Of a stretch of 64,000 nt of DNA, positions 29,847 to 39,183 are shown piece by piece. The DNA is taken from NCBI GenBank assembly GCA_003481745.1, contig QULP01000002.1:1-64000 (forward strand), given 5' to 3'. A model generated the notes under the pieces. The model saw nothing but the letters and a program-made list of their open reading frames with translations, had not been told where the DNA came from and made no database searches. This DNA is from Firmicutes bacterium OM04-13BH (lineage in GTDB: Bacteria; Bacillota; Clostridia; Lachnospirales; Lachnospiraceae). The first letter of the stretch is position 1. Each line of letters opens with the position of its first letter. The position numbers and the translations under genes are program-made.

Positions 29847-31253
29847 ATGAACCGAAACTATCTGATTATCTGCTTATGCTGTGTTCTTGCTCTGAATGGA
29901 TTAGGAATACAAGAACTGAAAAAACAAAGAATAGAGTTAAGACCAGAAACAGAAGAACTGATAAAAAGGGAAAATGAAAAAAAAGTGATACAAAGAAACT
30001 CTAAAGAAAAAATGGAAGAAACGTCGGAAAGCAAATCAAAATCCGAAGAAAAAAGAACAAATGCAGAAAAATCAGAAACAAAAGAAGCAAATCAGGAGTT
30101 AGAAATTTCGGTTGCAATTATGACAGGACAGTATACATCTTATTTTCATGAACGGATAGAGTTAGAGTTTGAATCAGATTATCAGGAAGAAAACAGTGGA
30201 AAACTTTATTTAGCAAACGAAAAACTGGTTTTAGAAAAAGAAGAGGAATTGTCAGAAGCGGGAAGGCTGGTGTTATCGCCTGTTGATCGGACTAAAGAAA
30301 ATAGAATCAGAGTATTGTCGGTAGAACGAGGACGAGGAACACCGTCTTATGGGGGAACACTTATTATTGGAAAAGAAAAAGATGGCTGGTATATGGTAAA
30401 CAGACTACCGTTAGAAGAATATCTTTATGGTGTAGTACCAAGCGAAATGCCTTCTGACTATGAAAAAGAAGCCCTAAAAGCGCAGGCAGTCTGTGCAAGG
30501 ACGTATGCCTGGATGCAGATGCAGAAAAATCAGGATCCGGTTGGGATTGGTATCGCTCAGGTAGATGACAGTGTTTCTTATCAGGTTTATCAAAATTCAG
30601 GAGAGTCTGAGCCAGCCAAAAAAGCAGTAAATGAGACAAAGGGAGAGATTTTAATAAAAGACGGACAGCCGATTACCGCTTACTATTTTTCTACTTCTCA
30701 TGGAAAGACGAGTACAAACGAAGTTTGGGAAGCATCTGCTCCGGTCAGTTATTTAAAAAGTGTAGAATGTAAATTCGATGCGTCTGTGCCGTGGTATCAG
30801 TGGAAAGTATACTTTTCAAGTGAAAGACTGCTTGAACAGGCAAAAAACAAACTTCCAGACGCATCAGTGTTTGAAAAAATGGAAATTGAGAAAACAGGAG
30901 AAGCAGATGCTGTTTTAAAATTAAAAATAGAGACAGATATAGGTGTCATTCAACTTGGAAATGAATATGAGATACGTGAATTTTTAAGTCCACAGAATCT
31001 TGAAATCGTACGCCAAGATGAATCAACAGTAAAAGGTGGCAAACTGCTTCCAAGTGCCTATTTTACCTTGGAAGCACAGATAGATGAAAATGGAAAACCG
31101 CAAGGTTATATGATTCATGGAGGAGGATATGGGCACGGAGTGGGAATGAGTCAGAATGGGGCAAATCAAATGGCAAAGCTTGGAAATAATTATCAAGAGA
31201 TTTTGAATTATTTTTATCAAGAGGTAGAGATTGCCCCAATTAGTGGGGTGTGA
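29847..31253 (+). CDS. spoIID: SpoIID/LytB domain protein (stage II sporulation protein D)
   Basis: A 468-residue protein. An N-terminal hydrophobic segment (LIICLCCVLALNGLGI) serves as signal anchor, then comes a Lys/Glu/Ser-rich linker (residues 30-90) and the SpoIID domain with LPLEEYLYGVVPSEMP, ALKAQAVCARTYAW, YYFSTSHGKTSTNEVW and GGGYGHGVGMSQNGA. SpoIID is a lytic transglycosylase that degrades peptidoglycan during engulfment of the forespore. The glutamate in VVPSEMP is the catalytic candidate. It is longer than Bacillus SpoIID because of the linker. A sigma-E-like promoter lies directly upstream. Confidence 0.88.
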   Translation: MNRNYLIICLCCVLALNGLGIQELKKQRIELRPETEELIKRENEKKVIQRNSKEKMEETSESKSKSEEKRTNAEKSETKEANQELEISVAIMTGQYTSYFHERIELEFESDYQEENSGKLYLANEKLVLEKEEELSEAGRLVLSPVDRTKENRIRVLSVERGRGTPSYGGTLIIGKEKDGWYMVNRLPLEEYLYGVVPSEMPSDYEKEALKAQAVCARTYAWMQMQKNQDPVGIGIAQVDDSVSYQVYQNSGESEPAKKAVNETKGEILIKDGQPITAYYFSTSHGKTSTNEVWEASAPVSYLKSVECKFDASVPWYQWKVYFSSERLLEQAKNKLPDASVFEKMEIEKTGEADAVLKLKIETDIGVIQLGNEYEIREFLSPQNLEIVRQDESTVKGGKLLPSAYFTLEAQIDENGKPQGYMIHGGGYGHGVGMSQNGANQMAKLGNNYQEILNYFYQEVEIAPISGV

Positions 31254-31307
31254 TATAATGAGCATTAGCCGGCTAAAGCAGGTAAAGAGAAAAATATAGT
31301 TTAAACC

Positions 31308-31344
31308 GAGTCAGGTAGCAAAACAGATTGCGAATATCTGCTTG
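31308..31344 (+). repeat. Structured repeat, copy B (3' core only)
   Basis: GAGTCAGGTAGC is followed by a small hairpin whose arms are CAGAT and ATCTG around the loop TGCGAAT. Copies D and E have CGGA(T) and (A)TCCG at the same place, a compensatory change. The sequence upstream (31254-31307) includes the perfect palindrome TTAGCCGGCTAA. Confidence 0.65.
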
Positions 31345-31420
31345 TGAATAGTTGCTTAATAGTAAGTAATAGATAATAAAGGAAAATAGGAAAAAACATT
31401 GAGACAAGGATTTTAAATAA

Positions 31421-32374
31421 ATGAGAATAGTCAAAAAAATAATTCGTGATATCTGGGGGTTTTCAAGAAGTATCAGCGAAAAGCATGTACCGGCTTATGC
31501 TGCGCAGGCAGCTTATTTTATTATTTTATCATTTATTCCGTTTACATTGCTTTTAATGACTTCCATAAGATATACTCAGTTGAATCGTGAAGAAGTGGTT
31601 GGAGCAATTATGCAGGTGATTCCGGATAACCTGCATGAGTTTATACAGGGAATTGTAGATGAAGTATATAATAAATCTGTCAGCATTGTGCCGGTGTCAG
31701 CAGTGATAGCAATTTGGTCATCTGGAAAAGGTGTGCAGGCTTTAACAAATGGGTTTAATTGTATTTATTCTGTCTCTGAGACACGAAATTATATTTTAAC
31801 CAGGATTCGTTCTGCTGCCTATACGTTATTGTTTGTGATTGGAATTATTCTGACCCTTACTTTACAGGTGTTTGGAAATACACTGCAAAGAGAATTAAGA
31901 CGGCATTTTCCGTTTTTGAATAAATTGGTTTCAATGATTATCAGCATGAGATTAGTGATTACACTTGCAACTTTGTGCGGAGTGTTTTTGATTCTATATA
32001 AATTTGTTCCAAATAGAAAGGCAACATTTCGTAGTCAGTTTCCGGGTGCTGTATTTTCATCCGTGTGCTGGGTTGCATTTTCCATGGGATTTTCTTTGTA
32101 TTTTGAATTTTTTAATAAAACATCGAATATGTATGGAAGCATGACAACTATTATTCTGATTCTTTTGTGGATGTATATCTGTATGAATATTGTAATGATA
32201 GGTGCTTCAATTAATCATTATTTTGAGAAACGCTTTCGCTGGATGCATCAGGTTGCAACGAATACAATCAAACGAGAGTATCAGCAGTTTGTGCAGCATG
32301 CAGAGGAATTTGCGGGAGAAAAGCGCCAGGAATGGACAGGAGACGAAAAAAAGAGTAAAAAAGAAAAGAAATAG
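31421..32374 (+). CDS. YihY/BrkB family inner membrane protein
   Basis: A 317-residue protein with about six hydrophobic helices and the family pieces AYAAQAAYFIILSFIPF, IWSSGKGVQALTNGFN and TMYG-like SNMYGSMTTIILILLWMYI. The C-terminus is a charged cytoplasmic tail. The family is often mis-annotated as ribonuclease BN; its actual function is not established. It could take part in lipid or polymer transport. No SD stands out in front of ATG 31421. Confidence 0.88.
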   Translation: MRIVKKIIRDIWGFSRSISEKHVPAYAAQAAYFIILSFIPFTLLLMTSIRYTQLNREEVVGAIMQVIPDNLHEFIQGIVDEVYNKSVSIVPVSAVIAIWSSGKGVQALTNGFNCIYSVSETRNYILTRIRSAAYTLLFVIGIILTLTLQVFGNTLQRELRRHFPFLNKLVSMIISMRLVITLATLCGVFLILYKFVPNRKATFRSQFPGAVFSSVCWVAFSMGFSLYFEFFNKTSNMYGSMTTIILILLWMYICMNIVMIGASINHYFEKRFRWMHQVATNTIKREYQQFVQHAEEFAGEKRQEWTGDEKKSKKEKK

Positions 32375-32387
32375 CAGATAGTATTTC

Positions 32388-32416
32388 TTGACAGAAAACA
32401 GAGAAATGACTATCAT
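32388..32416 (+). promoter_or_regulatory. Promoter upstream of the histidine phosphatase gene
   Basis: TTGACA (32388-32393), 17 bp, TATCAT (32411-32416). Confidence 0.65.
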
Positions 32417-32513
32417 TATAGGTTGGTGTGCAGCAGATGATATTAGGTGGGGAAAATAATTAGGATACTTAGTTAGGTTATCTGGCGAGTTAGAGAAAGG
32501 TTTTAGATAAGTT

Positions 32514-33116
32514 ATGAAACTTTATGTAATACGTCATGGAGAAACAACATGGAATGTAGAAAGAAAACTTCAGGGAGCATCGGATACAGAGTTAAATAAA
32601 AATGGAATTGCGCTTGCTATAAAAACAGGAAAAGCGATGAAAGAGATTCCGTTTGACTTATGTTTTACAAGTCCGTTAAAAAGAGCGAAACATACAGCAC
32701 AGCTGGTACTGGGAGATAGAAAAGACGTGCCGATGATTGAGGATGTACGTCTTCGTGAGATTTCATTTGGTGAGTGGGAGGGAAAAGACTCCAGATTATT
32801 ACCGGCAGAAATGCTCGATAACTTTTTTCATCATACCGAAGCATATCAGCCTCCCAAAAATGCGGAATCATTAGAATCCATTTGTAAAAGAACACAGGAA
32901 TTTTATGAAGAATTGATTCAAAAAGAGGAACTTCAGGATAAAACAATTTTAATTGCATCCCATGGATGTGCAGTAAGAGCTCTGCTTCAAAATGTATATG
33001 AAAATCCATCTATTGAAAATTTCTGGAGAGGTTGTGTACCTCCAAATTGTAGTGTTAATATCATAGAAGTGAAAAATAAGATTTCAAAATTAATAGAAGA
33101 AGATAAAATATTTTGA
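32514..33116 (+). CDS. Histidine phosphatase (phosphoglycerate mutase) family protein
   Basis: A 200-residue enzyme with the RHG motif VIRHGETTWNVERKLQG at the N-terminus (His9 phospho-acceptor), REISFGEWEG and the second catalytic histidine in LIASHGCAVRALL. Its length matches GpmB/CobC-like phosphatases rather than glycolytic dPGM (about 230-250 residues). The substrate is not predictable. ATG 32514 has only a weak SD. Confidence 0.87.
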   Translation: MKLYVIRHGETTWNVERKLQGASDTELNKNGIALAIKTGKAMKEIPFDLCFTSPLKRAKHTAQLVLGDRKDVPMIEDVRLREISFGEWEGKDSRLLPAEMLDNFFHHTEAYQPPKNAESLESICKRTQEFYEELIQKEELQDKTILIASHGCAVRALLQNVYENPSIENFWRGCVPPNCSVNIIEVKNKISKLIEEDKIF

Positions 33117-33118
33117 TC

Positions 33119-33156
33119 GAATCAAGTAGCAAAGAGGATTGTAAATATTCGCTTGA
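33119..33156 (+). repeat. Structured repeat, copy C (3' core only, diverged)
   Basis: GAATCAAGTAGC is followed by a degenerate hairpin (AGGAT, loop TGTAAAT, ATTCG). It begins 2 bp after the phosphatase stop and ends shortly before the queA SD. Confidence 0.6.
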
Positions 33157-33182
33157 ATTACAAGAAAGAAAAGGAGAAACCA

Positions 33183-34211
33183 ATGAAAACATCAGATTTT
33201 TATTATGATTTACCGGAAGAATTAATTGCGCAGGACCCGCTTGAAGATCGTTCTTCTTCCAGATTAATGTGTTTGGATAAAAAAAGTGGTGAGTTGAAGC
33301 ATACAAATTTTAAACATATTATTGATTATTTAAATAAGGGAGACTGTCTGGTTATCAATGATACCAAAGTTATTCCGGCAAGACTTTATGGAAGCAAGAT
33401 TGGAACAAATGCCGGAATTGAAATCCTGCTTTTAAAAAGAAAAGATGGAAATGTATGGGAAACATTGGTAAAACCAGGAAAGAAAGCAAAACCAGGAACA
33501 AAAATCAGTTTTGGAGACGGTTTATTAATTGGAGAAGTTATTGATATTGTAGAAGAGGGAAACCGCCTGATTCGTTTTAGTTATGAGGGGATCTTTGAAG
33601 AAATTCTTGACAAACTTGGAGAAATGCCGCTTCCTCCATATATTACTCATAGGCTTCAGGATAAGGGACGTTATCAGACTGTCTATGCAAAACATGAGGG
33701 AAGTGCAGCAGCACCAACAGCAGGGCTTCATTTTACAAAGGAATTATTAGAGCAGATTAAAGAAAAAGGGGTAAATATTGCACATGTTACCCTTCATGTC
33801 GGACTTGGAACATTTCGTCCGGTAAAAGTAGATGATGTAGAAAAACATCACATGCATTCTGAATTTTATGTAGTAGAAGAAGACCAGGCAAAATTAATTA
33901 ATGATACCAAAAAAGCTGGTAAAAAAGTAATTGCGGTTGGAACAACAAGTTGTCGTACATTGGAGTCTGCAACAGATGAAAATGGAATCCTTCAGGCAAA
34001 AAGCGGATGGACAGAGATTTTTATTTATCCGGGATATCAATTTAAAATGATTGATGAACTGATTACAAATTTCCATCTTCCGGAATCTACCTTACTGATG
34101 CTGGTTTCTGCACTGGCAGGGAAAGAAAACATTATGCATGCTTATGAAGAAGCGGTAAAGGAAAAATATCGTTTCTTTTCCTTTGGAGATGCAATGTATA
34201 TTCATGATTAA
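33183..34211 (+). CDS. queA: tRNA preQ1(34) S-adenosylmethionine ribosyltransferase-isomerase
   Basis: A 342-residue QueA with the start [20 protein letters not shown] and the conserved middle and end ([38 protein letters not shown]). It transfers and isomerises the ribosyl group of SAM onto preQ1 in the anticodon of tRNA, making epoxyqueuosine. ATG 33183 is behind AAAGGAGAAACC; the frame's earlier start lies without SD. No other que genes are nearby. Confidence 0.95.
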   Translation: MKTSDFYYDLPEELIAQDPLEDRSSSRLMCLDKKSGELKHTNFKHIIDYLNKGDCLVINDTKVIPARLYGSKIGTNAGIEILLLKRKDGNVWETLVKPGKKAKPGTKISFGDGLLIGEVIDIVEEGNRLIRFSYEGIFEEILDKLGEMPLPPYITHRLQDKGRYQTVYAKHEGSAAAPTAGLHFTKELLEQIKEKGVNIAHVTLHVGLGTFRPVKVDDVEKHHMHSEFYVVEEDQAKLINDTKKAGKKVIAVGTTSCRTLESATDENGILQAKSGWTEIFIYPGYQFKMIDELITNFHLPESTLLMLVSALAGKENIMHAYEEAVKEKYRFFSFGDAMYIHD

Positions 34212-34242
34212 ATTAAGATTTGATAGAAAAAGAGATTTATAA

Positions 34243-34287
34243 AAAAGATGTTCTGTTCACTAAGAAACGTGGCAGAACATCTTTTTA
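34243..34287. terminator. Bidirectional terminator between queA and aroA
   Basis: AAAAGATGTTCTG pairs with CAGAACATCTTTT. T runs follow on both strands; the genes on either side converge. Confidence 0.92.
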
Positions 34288-34324
34288 TTTTTGACTTGAT
34301 TAAAACAAAAAGGAAATCATTTAT

Positions 34325-35593
34325 TTAGCGGAGCAAATCACGATAGAATCCCGGATAAGAGATATTAACACAATCTGCATTGGTAATTTCTGTTTCACCG
34401 TCTGCAACCAGTCCGGCAACTGCAAAGGACATGGCAATACGGTGGTCGAGATGACTGTCTAAAACAGCACCATGAAGTGGTTTTCCTCCACGGATAATCA
34501 TTCCATCCTCTGTGCCGGTAATATCACATCCCATTTCGCTTAAATGATGAACGATAATTTCAAGACGGTTGGATTCTTTTACTTTTAATTCTTCCGCATT
34601 TCGGATAATTGTTTCTCCATTTGCGCAGGCAGCCATAACTGCAATAACTGGGAGTTCATCAATTAAAGTTGGAATCAGATCTCCTTCAATAACGGTTCCA
34701 TTTAATTCGCTGTGTTTTACAAGGATGTCTGCGACTGGTTCACCACATTGCGTTCTTGTGTTAAGCAATTCTAAGTTTGCTCCCATTTGTTTGCAGACAC
34801 GTAAAATTCCATCACGAGTTGGATTGATTCCTACATTTTTGATTAAAAGCTCAGAACCTGGAATTAAAAGTCCCGCTGCAATAAAGAAAGCAGCAGAAGA
34901 AATGTCTCCCGGAACTTCTACTTTTTGAGCGGTTAAGACTGGTTCCGGTTCAATTGTTGCAGTTGTACCGCAGGTTTGAACGGAAGCACCAAAAGAGGAA
35001 AGCATCAGCTCGGAATGATTACGGGATAAAAATGGTTCGGTAACACTGGTTTTTCCATCCGCATAAAGCCCTGCAAAAAGCACACAGGATTTTACCTGGG
35101 CAGAAGCAACCGGAGACTGGTAGGAAATTCCCTTTAACGGCGCACCTTTGATATGAAGTGGTGCACATCCATTGTTATGAACACTGGTAATATCAGCACC
35201 CATCATAGAGAGTGGTGTCATAATACGTTTCATTGGACGTTTTTGAATCGAAGCATCACCGGTAAGGTCGCAGGAAAAGTTTTGTCCGGCTAAAATACCG
35301 GAAATTAATCTTGTCGTTGTACCACTGTTTCCGGCATCTAAAATTTCTTTTGGAGCACTTAAACCGTGCAGTCCCTTTCCATGAACCAGAATTTCACTTT
35401 CTGTTTCTTCAATTTCAATCCCCATTTTTTGAAAACAGGAAATGGTAGAGAGGCAGTCAGCACCTTTTAAAAAGTTTGTAATCGAAGTAGTACCATTGGC
35501 AAGAGCACCAAGCATAATGCCTCTGTGGGAGATGGATTTATCTCCAGGTACGGTAATTTCTCCTTTTAGAGGATGGGATTTATGAAATAACAT
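34325..35593 (-). CDS. aroA: 3-phosphoshikimate 1-carboxyvinyltransferase (EPSP synthase)
   Basis: A 422-residue enzyme of the shikimate pathway. The N-terminal PGDKSISHRGIMLGALA, the PEP-binding segment LDAGNSGTTTRLISG and the C-terminal DHRIAMSFAVAGL are all present. The Gly-Asn-Ser-Gly-Thr-Thr segment is of the usual type with Thr-Thr following. It lies 11 bp downstream of tyrA in the same operon. Confidence 0.95.
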   Translation of the reverse strand: MLFHKSHPLKGEITVPGDKSISHRGIMLGALANGTTSITNFLKGADCLSTISCFQKMGIEIEETESEILVHGKGLHGLSAPKEILDAGNSGTTTRLISGILAGQNFSCDLTGDASIQKRPMKRIMTPLSMMGADITSVHNNGCAPLHIKGAPLKGISYQSPVASAQVKSCVLFAGLYADGKTSVTEPFLSRNHSELMLSSFGASVQTCGTTATIEPEPVLTAQKVEVPGDISSAAFFIAAGLLIPGSELLIKNVGINPTRDGILRVCKQMGANLELLNTRTQCGEPVADILVKHSELNGTVIEGDLIPTLIDELPVIAVMAACANGETIIRNAEELKVKESNRLEIIVHHLSEMGCDITGTEDGMIIRGGKPLHGAVLDSHLDHRIAMSFAVAGLVADGETEITNADCVNISYPGFYRDLLR

Positions 35594-35604
35594 ATTGTAA
35601 ACTC

Positions 35605-36702
35605 CTAACGCTCATAAATAATATAGTTTCGTTTTCTAAGCTGCTCAGAAGCGGCTTTCAGGGCTTCTTCATCGTAGAAATCAATTTTTAAAACACCTTC
35701 ATCAAATTCACGATTATGAAGAATGCCAATATTTTTAATGCTGATTCCGTTCATGGACAAAATGGTTGCAATTGTGGCAATTGCACCGGTTTCATCTACG
35801 ATATCGCAGTACAGTGCGAATTCTTTTTTGATTGGACCACTTGAAGTGTTATCAAAAGAGTTTCGATAGTCTCTTGAAGAAGAAAATATCTGATAAAGTC
35901 CATTGGAATCTTTCTGGTCGATCAGGTATTTTGCCTGTACAATTAAGCGGATAAATTCATCTAATACTTTGGAAATGTTATCAGGGTTTTCCAGACAAAT
36001 CTGCTGCCACATATAAGGGGAGGAAGAAGCAATTCTGGTAATGTCCTTAAATCCTCCGGCTGCAATACTTTTCATGTGTTCATCTGAAGAATCCAGTTTT
36101 TGAACCAGATTGACAAGAGAAGAAGCAACAACATGAGGCAAGTGACTGATTGCCGCAGTAATATAGTCATGTTCCTGAGCAGTAAGAATCATAGGAAGTG
36201 CTCCAATCGAGCTTACCAGTTCGCTGTACCGGCTGATTTTATCCAGACTGGCTTCCTCTGACGGTGTTAAAATATAATAAGCATTTTCAATTAAATGGTC
36301 GGAAGAATAAGCGTAACCTGTTTTTTCACTTCCTGCCATCGGATGTCCGCCGATAAAATTTGCGGCCATGGAGAGTTTCGTGATTTCTTTGTGAATTTCT
36401 CCTTTGACACTGCCGACATCTGTTAAAATACAGCCTGGACGGATTTTCGTTTTCAGCCATTTTAAACATTCAATATTGTAGTCTACTGTGGCGCAGAGAA
36501 AGATATAATCACAGAGCGAAAATTTGCTGTCCATTTCTTCGCAGGCAATGTCAACAATGCCTTCAAAGACAGCATCGTCTAAAGTTTCCCGTGTTCGATT
36601 GTATGCGATAATCTGATAATCTGGGTGGAATTTTTTGATGGCTTTCGCAATAGAACCACCGATTAACCCAAGACCAATAAAACCAATTGTTGTCGTTTCC
36701 AT
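35605..36702 (-). CDS. tyrA: Prephenate dehydrogenase with C-terminal ACT domain
   Basis: A 365-residue enzyme. The NAD-binding motif GFIGLGLIGGSIAKAI is at the N-terminus, and GGHPMAGSEKTGY carries the catalytic-site histidine region. An ACT domain occupies about 295-365 and would give tyrosine feedback. ATG at 36702 has SD AAGGAG; the upstream start at 36735 has none. tyrA and aroA form a two-gene aromatic operon. Confidence 0.94.
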   Translation of the reverse strand: METTTIGFIGLGLIGGSIAKAIKKFHPDYQIIAYNRTRETLDDAVFEGIVDIACEEMDSKFSLCDYIFLCATVDYNIECLKWLKTKIRPGCILTDVGSVKGEIHKEITKLSMAANFIGGHPMAGSEKTGYAYSSDHLIENAYYILTPSEEASLDKISRYSELVSSIGALPMILTAQEHDYITAAISHLPHVVASSLVNLVQKLDSSDEHMKSIAAGGFKDITRIASSSPYMWQQICLENPDNISKVLDEFIRLIVQAKYLIDQKDSNGLYQIFSSSRDYRNSFDNTSSGPIKKEFALYCDIVDETGAIATIATILSMNGISIKNIGILHNREFDEGVLKIDFYDEEALKAASEQLRKRNYIIYER

Positions 36703-36793
36703 GAAAATCTCCTTCTTTTTTCGGTAATCAGACAAGACTGATGCAGTGTCGTCAAAAATGAATCAAATACGGCACAGTCTGTCAAACATAACT

Positions 36794-36822
36794 ATTTTAT
36801 GACATCTTGAAAGAAAAGTCAA
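36794..36822 (-). promoter_or_regulatory. Promoter of tyrA-aroA
   Basis: On the minus strand TTGACT (36817-36822) and TAAAAT (36794-36799) are 17 bp apart. Confidence 0.7.
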
Positions 36823-36829
36823 CGGTTTG

Positions 36830-36843
36830 ACGCTTTAAAGCGT
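36830..36843. promoter_or_regulatory. 14-bp perfect palindrome between tyrA and the EF-G-like gene
   Basis: ACGCTTTAAAGCGT is a perfect palindrome with outer partial arms CAACG/CGTTG. It lies 8 bp upstream of the tyrA -35 and about 70 bp upstream of the divergent EF-G-like promoter. It is a possible operator; no regulator is adjacent. Confidence 0.4.
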
Positions 36844-36913
36844 TGCGTTGGCACTTTGCATAATGAAAATGAAAAGAAATGAAAAAATACCTTGTTTAAA
36901 TTGAATAAAATAC

Positions 36914-36942
36914 TTGAAAAATTATTTTTTTTTTAGTAAAAT
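36914..36942 (+). promoter_or_regulatory. Promoter of the EF-G-like gene
   Basis: TTGAAA (36914-36919), 17-bp T-rich spacer, TAAAAT (36937-36942). Confidence 0.7.
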
Positions 36943-36974
36943 ATATACATATTAAATTTTAGGAGGTATTACAT

Positions 36975-39065
36975 ATGGACGTTTTTAGAAGTGACAGAAT
37001 TAGAAATGTGGTCCTGCTTGGTCACGGCGGTTCCGGTAAGACAAGTCTGGTCGAGGCAATGGCTTATTTATCAGGAATAACAAACCGTTTAGGTAAAGTT
37101 ACAGATGGTAACACGGTCAGTGATTATGATAAAGAGGAAATCAAAAGAAAATTCTCAATCACAACTTCAGTAGTGCCAATCGAATGGGGAAAAGTAAAAA
37201 TTAATGTGCTGGATACACCAGGCTATTTCGACTTCGTGGGGGAAGTAGAAGAAGCAGTGGCAGCAGCAGATGCAGCAATTATCGTTGTTTCCGGAAAAGC
37301 AGGGGTTCAGGTCGGAACACAAAAAGCATGGGAGATGTGTGAAAAATATAATCTGCCTCGTATGTTTTTTGTAACAGAGATGGATTTAGACCATGTCAGT
37401 TATCGTAAAGTAGTAGAAGACTTAACGGAACTGTATGGAAAGAAAATTGCACCGATTCACATGCCGATTCGTGAAAATGAACAGTTTGTTGGTTATGTAA
37501 ATATCGTAAAACAGGCCGGCAGACGCTACGTTGAAAGAGGACAGAAAAAAGAATGTCCGGTTCCGGACTACCTCGAAGAATATCTGGAAAAATACCATGA
37601 TATCTTAATGGAATCTGTTGCAGAAATCAGTGAAGAATTTATGGAGCGTTATTTTGCAGGAGAAGAATTCTCTGTAGCAGAAGTTTCCGCAGCTCTGAAA
37701 ATGAATATCTCTGATGGAAGTATTATTCCGGTGTGCATGGGTTCTACCGTAAATGTACAGGGTGTTGCAAACCTGCTTGATGATATTTGCGGTTATTTCC
37801 CAAGTCCGGCTCAGAAAACCTGTGCAGGAATGAATATGAAAACAAATGATATCTATGAAGCAAATTATGATTTTGCAAAAGCAAAATCTGCTTATGTATT
37901 TAAAACAATTGTTGACCCGTTCATTGGAAAATATTCTCTGATTAAAGTCTGCTCAGGTGTTATCAAAGGGGAAGATACTCTTTATAATCCAACAAAAGAT
38001 GCAGATGAAAAACCTGGAAAAATCTATGTATTACAGGGCGGAAAACCAATTGAAGTTCCGGAACTTCATGCCGGTGATATCGGTGCAATTGCAAAATTAA
38101 ATACAGTGGCAACAGGTGATACTCTTTCTACAAGAACGACTCCTGTTGTGTTTGGAAAGACAGAGATTTCTGTTCCATATACCTGCAAACGTTATAAAAC
38201 TGTGAATAAAGGCGATGAAGATAAAGTATCTCAGGCACTTTCCAGAATGATGCAGGAGGATCAGACACTGCGGATTGAAAATGATTCTGCAAACCGTCAG
38301 ACCTTGATGTATGGTATCGGAGAACAGCATCTTGACATTGTATGCAGTAAATTAAAAGAACGTTATAAAGTAGATATTGTGCTTTCAAAACCAAAAGTTC
38401 CATTTAGAGAAACAATTCGTAAAAAAGCCGACGTAGATGCAAAATATAAGAAACAGTCCGGTGGACATGGACAGTATGGTCATGTAAAAATGACATTTGA
38501 ACCATCTGGTGATTTAGAGACTCCTTATGTATTTGAACAGACCGTTGTTGGTGGTGCAGTTCCGAAAAACTATTTCCCGGCAGTAGAAAAAGGAATTCAG
38601 GAATCAGTCTTAAAAGGACCTTTAGCTTCTTATCCGGTTGTCGGTGTGAAAGCAACTTTATACGATGGTTCTTATCATCCGGTTGACTCTTCTGAAATGG
38701 CATTTAAAACAGCCGCAATTCAGGCATTTAAGAAAGGCTTTTTGGAAGCTTCTCCAGTATTGTTAGAGCCGATTGTATCTATGAAAATCAATGTTCCGGA
38801 CAAATATACCGGTGACGTTATGGGTGATTTGAATAAACGAAGAGGACGTGTTCTTGGAATGAATCCAGATGCCCAGCATAAAGGCTGTACAATCGTAGAA
38901 GCGGATATTCCGATGCTTTCGATTTACGGATATTCAACAGACCTGCGCTCTATGACAGGAGGAAGCGGAGTGTTCTCTTATGAGTTTGCCCGTTATGAGC
39001 AGGCACCGTCTGATATTCAGGAACAGGAAATTAAAGCTCGTCAGGAAGAAGGAGCAGACGCTTAA
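36975..39065 (+). CDS. Elongation factor G-like paralogue (EF-G-2 type)
   Basis: A 696-residue translational GTPase with all five EF-G domains in order. G1 is GHGGSGKT (16-23). G3 is DTPGYFDF (80-87), with Tyr84 in place of the usual His of DTPGH. G4 reads TEMD (134-137) instead of NKMD. Thermus EF-G-2 also has Tyr in G3, so this belongs to that paralogue group rather than to the main EF-G. The loss of both Asn and Lys in G4 is more extreme and could weaken guanine specificity. Domain IV and V motifs (GGHGQYGHVKM, VKATLYDGSYHPVDSSEMAF) are intact, so ribosome binding is likely. Stand-alone gene with its own promoter and terminator. Role unknown. Confidence 0.9.
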   Translation: MDVFRSDRIRNVVLLGHGGSGKTSLVEAMAYLSGITNRLGKVTDGNTVSDYDKEEIKRKFSITTSVVPIEWGKVKINVLDTPGYFDFVGEVEEAVAAADAAIIVVSGKAGVQVGTQKAWEMCEKYNLPRMFFVTEMDLDHVSYRKVVEDLTELYGKKIAPIHMPIRENEQFVGYVNIVKQAGRRYVERGQKKECPVPDYLEEYLEKYHDILMESVAEISEEFMERYFAGEEFSVAEVSAALKMNISDGSIIPVCMGSTVNVQGVANLLDDICGYFPSPAQKTCAGMNMKTNDIYEANYDFAKAKSAYVFKTIVDPFIGKYSLIKVCSGVIKGEDTLYNPTKDADEKPGKIYVLQGGKPIEVPELHAGDIGAIAKLNTVATGDTLSTRTTPVVFGKTEISVPYTCKRYKTVNKGDEDKVSQALSRMMQEDQTLRIENDSANRQTLMYGIGEQHLDIVCSKLKERYKVDIVLSKPKVPFRETIRKKADVDAKYKKQSGGHGQYGHVKMTFEPSGDLETPYVFEQTVVGGAVPKNYFPAVEKGIQESVLKGPLASYPVVGVKATLYDGSYHPVDSSEMAFKTAAIQAFKKGFLEASPVLLEPIVSMKINVPDKYTGDVMGDLNKRRGRVLGMNPDAQHKGCTIVEADIPMLSIYGYSTDLRSMTGGSGVFSYEFARYEQAPSDIQEQEIKARQEEGADA

Positions 39066-39086
39066 AAATAATTTAAGAAAACTTAA

Positions 39087-39130
39087 GAAGATATCTCGAA
39101 GGAGTGGGGGCTTTCGGGATATCTTTTTTT
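39087..39130 (+). terminator. Terminator of the EF-G-like gene
   Basis: AAGATATC and GATATCTT flank inner pairing CGAA/TTCG and a G-rich loop, followed by eight T. Confidence 0.88.
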
Positions 39131-39183
39131 TCAGTTTTGTGTTACACTGTACCGTAATACAAAAAAGAAAGGAATTTAGATTT

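Noticed and set aside
38980..39183. N-terminal extension of the membrane protein into the EF-G-like gene
   Set aside because: The extension is out of frame with a well-supported gene and crosses its terminator; ATG 39184 has its own SD.
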